Shown piece by piece: positions 24,118-32,839 of a stretch of DNA of 64,000 bases (position 1 is the first letter of the stretch; each line of letters starts with the position of its first letter). Made by a program: the position numbers and the translations under genes. The stretch lies in NCBI GenBank assembly GCA_949361645.1, contig OX442416.1:21346500-21410499 (forward strand). The letters run 5' to 3'. The notes beneath the pieces were generated by a model that was given only the letters and a program-made list of their open reading frames with translations, was not told where the DNA came from and made no database searches. The DNA comes from Spongilla lacustris (lineage: Eukaryota; Porifera; Demospongiae; Spongillida; Spongillidae).

Positions 24118-24291
24118 TTGAAATGGCAGTTGTCAAAGTTAAGGATGTACTTTCCCTTCTTCTGGACCACATAGTCACCAGTGAGGGTGGCTTTGTGAGA
24201 GGTACAGCATCTTAACCTTTACACCTCAGCCTTTGACAACAAGGTGATTGGATGGAAGATCCTTTTCGATGCTGCAACAAAGTTGTCATGA
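24118..24291. pseudogene. Chimeric joint: FYCO1-like GOLD exon fused to WDR37-like 3' end
   Basis: 24118-24217 is the minus-strand FYCO1-like exon (RCTSHKATLTG region, starting from its GTAAGG donor). After CAGCATCTTAACC it switches to the last WDR37-like plus-strand exon ([10 protein letters not shown] to the TGA at about 24291). Compared with module A this deletes everything between equivalents of 977 and 6607. Neither piece can be expressed as in the parent genes. Confidence 0.8.
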
Positions 24292-24620
24292 ACAGTTTGC
24301 AGAATTGTTTATACTCTGAATATAAATGGCTGCCATTTGAGCATCTTGCTTGTGTGTTGTATGTAGACTATAACAGCTGGACAGAAGGCATTGTTCATCA
24401 CTTTAATTAGCATGATATAGGAGCAATTATTACCATGGCCTGGTGTCCCATTAGGTCTTGGGGACCTGCAAAGCTTATAGAGGTGTATGATATCACGAGC
24501 TGGCTGCATACAGGTGCCCATATTTGGAATAACTCATTGAATTAACCCTTATGGTTATGACATCATCACCATGACACAATAACAAAACTTATATGGTTCA
24601 CATATACATAACACAATACA

Positions 24621-27600
24621 TCATACAGCACCTAAATACTTCAGTACAGAACTATCACCATAGTCAGCAACATACACACTACCATCTCTGGGATCTAGTG
24701 CAATGTCCTCGGGATTTTCAAGATTCCCTAAATCATGGATCTTGTTTCCATGGTGATCAAATATGTAGAGACATCTGCCATTACTGACAAAAGCATTACC
24801 TTCAACATCAATGGCTATTCCCCAGGGTTGTGGAGCTACTGGATCTGGATCATACCCATACATTCTGACATAGACACCTTCCTTAGTGAAGACTTTGATA
24901 GACGTACTGAAGGTAGCATGAATATTTCCTTGAGGGTCTAAAGCAAGACCCTTTGGGTACTTGAAACTACTATTGCCAGTACCTTTACCATCTATGGTCA
25001 ATAACCAACCACCTTCTTCATTGAGTATTTGTATCCTATGGTTACCAATGTCAGAAACAATCAGTCTGTTGTTTGAGTCAACAATGACTGCCATGGGAAT
25101 ATTAAACTCTCCCTGACTTGATCCCTTCTGACCAAACTTATGAATGAATTCTCCCCTTGATATCAGCTTCTGTATACGATTGTTGTCAGTGTCAGCAACA
25201 TACAACACATCTCCCTTGATGGATATACCACTAGGACATCTGAACTGACCATCACCACTTCCACGACTACCTATGGTATTCTTAAGGTGACCTGTTTGAT
25301 CAAACACATAAATGCAGTCATCCCAGCTCCCTACATAGATGTCTCCATTGTCATGGATGGCAACACATAATGGACGACTGCACCTGATCACTTGTTGGGC
25401 ATTACATAAGGTGAGGGAGTATGTAACATCAAGGTCATGAGGACTGTTCTGTACATGTTGGCCATCCATTGTGATGACCAGCTGGTGAGGACCAACAGTC
25501 TGAGGGGTGAGGGTGATGGTGTAGGTACCATCCCTGCGGTCCTCCACCTCTCCATACACAACTGTTCCATTATGGGCCTTGGACCTCATCTCAGCCTCAA
25601 CCTGTACACCACCATGTGGGTACCTCTCTCCATTCAACATCCTCGCCTCCAATTTCATCAAACAATTTGTTTTCCTTCTCATCACAGATTGAATGGTATA
25701 TTCACTCTTACAAGGAACAGGAGATTGCTGGTAAACATCACCGAACATTGATAGTTCTTTCATAAGAGCATCCACTTGTACATCAGCAGTGATGGGACCA
25801 TATTGGCTTGTCCAGGGGGACATATTTTCAACCTCCATAATGGAAGCCTTCAGTTCAGTGGGTACACATCCTCGCATAGCTACCACCTCATGGTCAGTGT
25901 GGGTATGGAGGATGTGGGAGGTCACCTCAGAGTAGTGACTGATGTTCTGTTGGATCTTCTCAAGCTGCTCCTTCTGGAGGGTAAGGGATGCTGTCTGGGT
26001 AAGTGCATTGGATTCCATCTCTGACAGCAGTGCCTTTTTCCTTTCCACAAGTCTTACAAGCAGCTGTTCAAAAGCCACATTGATGACCAGTTCAGCTTCA
26101 TGTTTGGAGGTCTCCACTAGTTTCATGGCCTTCTCATTAGCACCAATGGCACCAGCCAATATGTCTTGCACATGTTGGAGTGTCCTTCTCATGTCACCTC
26201 GATGCGCCTCTGCAACAGTGGACACTTCACTCACACCATGGTCCTTGTGGGCTGCTGTGGTGCAGTTTCTACACACCAGCAACTTACAGGTGTCGCAATA
26301 AAAGTTCAGCTTATTGTCCTCATGGTTAGGCTGAGAGCAGTAATGGTCTCTTGGCTTCATGGTTGTCTGCAGTTGTTTGGCTCCCTCCTGGTCCAGTCCA
26401 ACCATATTGTGTTTGGACAGTTCTGGATGACGTTTGTGGTGTTCATGGCAGAAGGTACACATGAACCGATAACATGTACAACAGAACACCTCTGCAGGAC
26501 CACTGTGTCCATCTATACATGGGTCACAACACACCTCACTGTTGCTGACAATAATGGACATGTACCTAGCTACCTCTACTTCAAATCCAAGATGGAGGTT
26601 TTGAGGGAGAACACTGGCCCCTCCCACTGAGATGCTGGTGCTTCGTTCACAGGTGGGACACTTGATCACTTGTTGGGAACCACTTTTCTCTATCTCATGG
26701 TGGAGACATTGCTGACAGAAGGAGTGCAAACATGGTAGAATTCTTGGGTCATTGTAGGGCTTGGAGCACACACCACAGAAGATGATGTGTGAAAAGGATT
26801 CCTCCATAAGCACACTGTAAGAGGTGCCTTATTAATGCCCACCAGTGCATATTTAGATACTTTATATTATACCAATAATTCCGGCTCTTATAATCAAAAT
26901 TCATACACCGGTATATACAACTATTGTTGGTACCAAGTACTTTAATAACGATGATTAAATACAGAAAGACAAAATTATTACTTTACAATAACAATAATAA
27001 TATCTTGCAGTCATAGTCCATGCTGTTGCAATTTTTTTAACAGTGTGCATGCTTTTAAATTGTTAACTTAAATTCTTCTAATGCAACTTGCACATGTAAC
27101 CTCGTGATTTGAAAATCAACGCCCACATATTCAAGATTAGTTAAAAAAATTAACCTCAAATAGTGCAAAATTTTATACCTCTAACTGATTATAAGTTTTA
27201 TATGGAAATATGTGCTTAATTATCTGTTTTAATAATAATTTTATGAAAGCTTTCCTTCCTCCTCATCTCTACATCTAAAATATTATATGTTTACTATAAA
27301 TACTTTTTTTTAAAGTTTAAAGTTAATTCATATGATAATATTAATAATAACATATACAATTATACATGTATACACCAGACATCTAAATCTACAATGCACT
27401 TCTACTCAACATCGCTCTTGAGTTAGCCTTAATTAGGGACATGTTCAGACGACCATATAGATTTGAAATAACTCTGGACATCGTTTGGTTGGTTTTGATG
27501 CAGAGCCTGTGGGCAAAACGTGAGATGGTCCGTTGTGCTTCTATGCCCCATGCACCATAGGCTTCCACTGCTAAGGGCACACAGATCCATCCAAGTTCCT

Positions 27601-28159
27601 CACACTTTGGATCGTTTTCAAAGTGCTTTCGGACTTCAGCAGATGCAGCTGCTGACCCCCCTGTGAATCCCGCTTCGGCAATGATAATTAATATTTGGTT
27701 GCACAGTGACTGGGACATTCCGTTTAGAAAACCACACCCACCAGCAGGAATGATTCAAATACATGTGTAGATGATATTTTTTGTGCATTATTTTGACGTT
27801 CTTATTTGTTTGGCCACTACCAACTCCGTATGGGGCAAGTGGTTTTTTTAGATTGGTGCTATGTAAAATAAAGGTCACTCTCTAAGGTACTTTAATATCT
27901 AACCAATCACTGACATTATACAATGAACCATGCATATATACATGTAAGTGGCCTTACTGCATGGCTTGGTAACATATACCATGTCAGGGTTGCATCACCC
28001 TGACTACCACTTATTAATATTGTTCATACCTTAGGGTATCTTCTGACCCCTCCACTTTTGTCAGCTCCCAATGCTTCAGTTGATCATCACCTTCCTCCTT
28101 TCCCTGCTCCATTGGTACAAGCTCCTTCTGCTCCATCATGTCACCACCAAACATAACTT
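24621..28159 (-). CDS. Intact TRIM-NHL protein (TRIM71/TRIM2/3-like E3 ubiquitin ligase)
   Basis: Large exon 24621-26814 and inferred 5' exon 28030-28159 (ATG at 28154). The splice GTATGA...CTCTTACAG joins in phase, giving about 772 residues; without it the first ATG is at 26807 (728 residues). Numbered from that inner ATG: C3HC4 RING 11-53 (CGVC...PCLHSFC...CPTC), B-box 1 about 92-135, B-box 2 about 155-190 (CDTCKLLVCRNC), coiled coil 200-300, filamin-type Ig repeat 365-465, and six NHL repeats 475-728. This is the canonical TRIM-NHL layout. Family members transfer ubiquitin through RING and bind RNA or proteins through the propeller, acting in the cytoplasm. The added N-terminus is acidic (MEQKELVPMEQGKEEGDDQ). 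It is the only undamaged one of three copies. The intron contains a non-LTR fragment. Substrates unknown. Confidence 0.9.
27335..27690 (-). mobile_element. 5'-truncated non-LTR retrotransposon end in the TRIM-NHL copy C intron
   Basis: The minus strand encodes a C-terminal reverse-transcriptase tail: KHFENDPKCEELGWICVPLA, then EAYGAWGIEAQRTISRFAHR, then YGRLNMSL and ANSRAML, a pattern common in LINE polyproteins of corals and sponges. Copies A and B lack it. The flanks share ATGATAAT-type sequence (about 27329 and 27681), a likely target duplication. The minus-sense 3' side ends in an AT-rich tail. Insertion is recent relative to the duplication. Confidence 0.75.
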
Positions 28160-28975
28160 CTGTAAAATGGCCATGTGCAGGAGAGAGGCAGGACCAAAGG
28201 TTATGGTGACTGGAGGGTTAGAACGTCTTGAATGTTGAACTCCTACGTGTATTCATTTGGTATCAATCACCATATGCTAACTAGCAAGCCAAACTCAAAG
28301 GGCATAGGTACATCTGCGCACGAGCGGTACTTGAACACTCTTCAAATTCAAATATTCGCTATATAAATAACCAAGGCGGGTGGTAACTTTTCAGGCTACA
28401 GTTGGTGTGAGGTAAAATGAGCGGCGATTGGAACACGAATATCAAACCCACAAATCAAACAGTACTTAGTACTCATATACCGGTAAGTCCGGTATACAGC
28501 TTCTACCCACCTCCTTCCATGATATCCAACGAGAAAACACAACTGCTCTTCTGTACACACGTTTTGCTTTATACTAATGGCACGTGGCATTGGAGGAAAT
28601 GAAATCAAATTGTATAAAGAAATACGCCCCCCCCCCCCCACCACCCCCGCCCCGCCCCCCAAAAATATAAATAAATCGCGGGGCTAGGAACGGATATTGA
28701 TTGGAATTGGTACATGACATGTTACAAGATTAGCTGCTTGTGCGAATATAATTATCCGATACATGTTAGTTGCATTGATTCAACGTTGCAGCTCCCCATT
28801 ATATAGTGTGTTCTGAGTAGGCCAATAACGGGCCATCGCTTGTTACAAGGAACTCCCAATCTTTCAATTCTCTTTCAAACCCCCCGTGAAGTCATTGCCA
28901 TGCTCCTGCATACGTGTGATAGTGTAAGTTGCATTAATGGCATACCCAAGACATATCTGCCGAACTCGTAACTGT

Positions 28976-29208
28976 ACCACTATGTGTTATGTCCTGGTAC
29001 CACTATGTGTTATGTCCTGGTACCACTATGTTATGTCCTGGTACCACTATGTGTTATGTCCTGGTACCACTATGTGTTATGTCCTGGTACCCCTGTGTGT
29101 TATGTCCTGGTACCACTATGTGTTATGTCCTGATACCACTATGTGTTATGTCCTGGTACCACTATGTTATGTCCTGGTACCACTATGTGTTATGTCCTGG
29201 TACCATGT
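28976..29208. repeat. 23-bp minisatellite array, module D first block
   Basis: About 10 copies of the TCCTGGTACCAC unit, including some shortened by loss of GTGT. It starts directly at CTCGTAACTG, the end block of module C. Confidence 0.9.
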
Positions 29209-29212
29209 AATG

Positions 29213-30000
29213 TCATACCCAAGACATTCGGACTCGTAACTGTATTTTGAAAGATGGATTCAGGATTTTATGGAAGGGATGTTAGTGATAAGCCACACCC
29301 CATTGACCACAGCTGCTTAGCCTATTACACTTGTTATTTGTTTGGCCAACATTTGTGGCCATACTTCAGAGTTTGATCACAAAAACAATATCTGTTATGT
29401 CCTGGTACCACTATGTGTTATGTCCTGGTACCACTATGTGTTATGTCCTGGTACCACCATGTGTTATGTCCTGGTACCACTATGTGTTATGTCCTGGTAC
29501 CACTATGTGTTATGTCCTGGTACCACTATGTGTTATGTCCTGGTACCACTGTGTGTTATGTCCTGGTACCACTATGTGTTATGTCCTGGTACCACTATGT
29601 TATGTCCTGGTACCACTATGTGTTATGTCCTGGTACCACTATGTGTTATGTCCTGGTACCCCTGTGTGTTATGTCCTGGTACCACTATGTTATGTCCTGG
29701 TACCACTATGTGTTATGTCCTGGTACCCCTGTGTGTTATGTCCTGGTACCACTATGTTATGTCCTGGTACCACTATGTGTTATGTCCTGGTACCATGTAA
29801 TGGCATACCCAAGACATTCGGACTCGTAACTGTATTTTGAAAGATGGATTCAGGATGATTTTATGGGAGGGATGTTAGTGATAAGCCACGCCCCATTGAC
29901 CACAGCTGCTTAGCCTATTACACTTGTTATTTGTTTGGCCAACATTTGTGGCCATACTTCAGAGTTTGATCACAAAAACCATTTTTAAAAATATCTGTTA
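29213..30000. repeat. ~590-bp higher-order duplication of flank plus minisatellite
   Basis: The flank ACCCAAGACATTCGGACTCG to TTTGATCACA occurs at 29217-29390 and again at 29806-29985, each followed by minisatellite (29393-29794 with about 17 units; 29996 onward). The shift is about 589 bp. The two flanks differ by only a few bases, so unequal exchange was recent. Confidence 0.8.
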
Positions 30001-30217
30001 TGTCCAGGTACCACTATGCATGTGCTATGTCCTGGTACCACGAAACCATGTATAACTTTGGTATAAGCGCACATCATTTGATTATGTGCGCTTATACCAA
30101 AGTTATACATGATATATAACCATAGTCTACTTGCAGTGCACTATGTGTTATGTCCTGGTACCACTATGTGTTATGTCTTGGTACCACTATTTGTTATGTC
30201 CTGGTACCACTATGTGT
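29996..30217. repeat. 23-bp minisatellite block interrupted by a hairpin
   Basis: Two units precede and about three follow a ~95-bp insert containing the hairpin at 30047-30111. After the array comes the CCATTGGTCAG flank (30218-30632). Confidence 0.85.
30047..30111. repeat. Perfect 28-bp-arm hairpin in the minisatellite
   Basis: Arms 30047-30074 and 30084-30111 are exact reverse complements around a 9-base loop. The arm contains GTATAAGCGCACAT. It replaces ordinary minisatellite sequence here and is not in the other arrays. It may be a tiny foldback element or a site where a broken end was copied back. Confidence 0.85.
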
Positions 30218-30632
30218 ATTTTCATTGGTCAGAAATAGCTAGGCCATTCTTTGTCACATACAAGCCAGTAAACCTGCAGGCAAGCCCACACAAGCCAATC
30301 TCCATACAGAAGGTACTCTACATGCAATCACTTCTCACCCCCACTGAACATTGGCTAGCCAGTTCTGGTAAAAGTGCTACGTTTAGGGCAGGTCCAAGGG
30401 ACCACCTAAGGCACTCATGTCCCTGGTCAATTCCAAGTGGCTTACCTCCAGTACCTGTATACGTAGCCCCGCCCATCAAAGAGTCGATGCAAATCGCTTT
30501 CTATCAGCAGTAGATATGTCCAGTCAATACAACATCATTGATTGTCGCAACACACAACAAACACTGCCATGCAAGTGCACCATGTCATCTCAATACATAT
30601 GAATTGAAATGAATTATCAATATGGTCACTAT

Positions 30633-31005
30633 CAGAGGCGGGGGGCTGAGGGGGCGGGCTGAGGGGGCTATAGCCCCCCCCCCCCCCCCCCCCCCCCCTT
30701 TCCCTTAGAACACACCCCTTTTTTATTTTGTACCACGCCCCTTCAGGCTCCCGAAGTGCCTCGATCTTCGTACTTGTGAAAACGAGTCAACGCGTGACGT
30801 ACGAAAAGAAGTCCCAATTAATGACGATGAGATATTCATAGCTGAACCACAACCCGCGCCACAACATCAATGAGAATGTGAAGTACCTTGAGTACCTTGA
30901 AGGCACAGACCTGCTAAAATTTAGGTGTGATGCTGGCCGGGGACACTGTTTTAGCTGATCATGAGCGTTCATAGGCGGCCGGAGGGGGCGCCCAGGGTGC
31001 CTTCG

Positions 31006-31041
<36 letters not shown>

Positions 31042-31418
31042 GGCTAGGGCGCCCCCTTCCCCCCACCTCCAAGCCCTAATCCACAATATATGTGGAGCAT
31101 AATTTAGCTTCTAGCGCTCGCTCGCTTGCATTATTAGCAACAATCCAGAGTCAAACTGTTACGCGCGCATCGGAAGTATCGTAAGCCACGCCACTTTTTG
31201 GCGCCCCTCGTGTGTTTGCCCCTCCCCTCGATAGATGCTGGGGCTGCCTCTTGCCGTTTAAGTAAATGGACTAAAATTGCAACTTATCGTACAAAGGTGT
31301 GAAAAAAAGTATCGAAACCAGGAATTCAATGCTCAAAATTTTTTCCGGGGCCAGAGCCCCGGACCCCCTTTATAGCCCCCCCTCCCCCCCCCCTTCAATA
31401 TTCCTCGATCCGCCCTTG
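30633..31418. mobile_element. 786-bp GC-rich TIR element with 5-bp target duplication
   Basis: It starts CAGAGGCGGGGG and ends GATCCGCCCTTG (inverted CAAGGGCGGATC). ACTAT flanks both sides (30628-30632 and 31419-31423). The empty site GGTCACTATATATGCC is seen at about 23958. It holds poly-C runs at 30677-30698 and 31011-31039, and the GGGGGCGCCC-rich segments look like nested relatives. No protein domain. Confidence 0.8.
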
Positions 31419-31504
31419 ACTATATATGCCAAAAGGAAATTTATTGGGGACAACGGTGAGAATGTTACTGTACATTAACATTCCTTTTTTTTCTTTTCAT
31501 GCAG

Positions 31505-31605
31505 TTTGAAGAAATCAAGAAATGTCAGTGTTCCAAATACTTCTTTCCTTCAGAGGACAAAGTCAGAGACTATTGCATCAGATTAGTGCAGTCATCAGAG
31601 AGCGA
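31505..31605 (+). CDS. Unrecognised plus-strand exon
   Basis: A TTCATGCAG acceptor precedes a frame reading FEEIKKCQCSKYFFPSEDKV and DYCIRLVQSSESE, ending at a GTAAGTG donor. Both splice signals and the protein-like composition support an exon. I do not recognise the family and no partner exon is obvious downstream; 32070-32165 (PEPIVNGHYPDEPEWKRSC) is a possible but unproven one. Confidence 0.4.
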
Positions 31606-32239
31606 GTAAGTGCTGAATGAACCTAAAGGTCATAGGTCACCCTCTACAGTCTGTATGACCGCTCAGAAATACTGAAGCCTTGAGATCCTCCATTTGAACA
31701 TCCCGAAACTACTGATGTGTAGACTTTCAATTTCATGTCGTACTGTGTTGTGTTTTGTTGTGGTATGTCCTTGCCCTTTCATCTCTTCTCTTTTGCACAA
31801 ACCTTCGTCCTCTGTTGTATTGTTTGTGTTATGTATGTGTGTTGGTGATTATCTCATGTTAATACCCTCACCTGTGGTCAGTGCCAGGAGGCCATTAGAG
31901 CCACACCCACGTACAAGTACAACCACACCCACACATAAACCCACTGATATCATGCATGATGATTGCTTTAATTAAACATTTGATTACATAACATATCAAG
32001 TGAATAATGTTCTAAGCTGCCTAGTGAAGATGTGCCTCATTTGGCTGCCTAGCAACAAGCACATGTACCATCCCATCAGCTGTCCACCTGAATGTTGTAT
32101 TCCTGAGCCAATTGTGAATGGTCATTATCCTGACGAGCCAGAGTGGAAAAGATCTTGTGCAGAACTAAGCACAAAGGAGAGAGTGATGCAACATAACACA
32201 CTAACACACAGGCACACACACAAACGGTTTGTTCCATAC

Positions 32240-32810
32240 TCCAGGGATTAAAGTTCGCAGGACAAAATAGGGCCTGGACAAGGTCTTTGTGCACATGTGC
32301 TAGCCCGTTCACAATATACTTACCCTCGCTCCTTGAACCACATCTACGATTGGTATGTGTAGGCTGGCCACCTCACGCTACTTGCCCTAAGCCACAATGC
32401 AGCATACAACCTACTTGTTACTCATGGTGTGCACTCATTAGAACTACCTGTATCCTTACACTTGCATGGAAAACTTTTGGTGACGAGGAGACCATGTAAG
32501 GTATGGGTAGTTCCAATTAGTGCACACCATGAGAGTACAAGTTTGGTTATCAGCATTGAGGCTTCAGCTAAAGAAATTGGTCCAAGGAGCGGAGGGTAGT
32601 AGACTCATAAGTACGAAACTGTACATATCCGATGGCCTGTGGCTGTGAGATGAGGAAGAGTTTGCACAGATAATGAGACATCTGGTATACGGGAAAGTTT
32701 ACAATTACAACAGTACACCAGTTTCTGGTGAATGGCTAGCGCATGTGCACAAAGACCTTGTCCATAGCTACCAGGCCCCTATTTTTTGTCCCACTAACCT
32801 TACTATAAAA
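32240..32810. repeat. Old, diverged inverted repeat (~550 bp)
   Basis: GTGCACAAAGACCTTGTCC occurs at about 32744, and its complement GGACAAGGTCTTTGTGCAC at about 32275. Toward the centre CATGGTGTGCACTCATTAG (about 32426) pairs with AATTAGTGCACACCATGAG (about 32515), and CTCGCTCCTTGAACCA pairs with the complement of TGGTCCAAGGAGCGGAG. Arms are much diverged and of unequal length. A decayed foldback element is likely. Confidence 0.6.
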
Positions 32811-32839
32811 ATAGGTCCTGGGGACAAGGCTAAAAGACC

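Noticed and set aside
30047..30111. Resemblance of ATAACTTTGGTATA to a loxP arm
   Set aside because: There is an extra base and the spacer differs; loxP-like matches of this quality arise by chance and there is no recombinase context.
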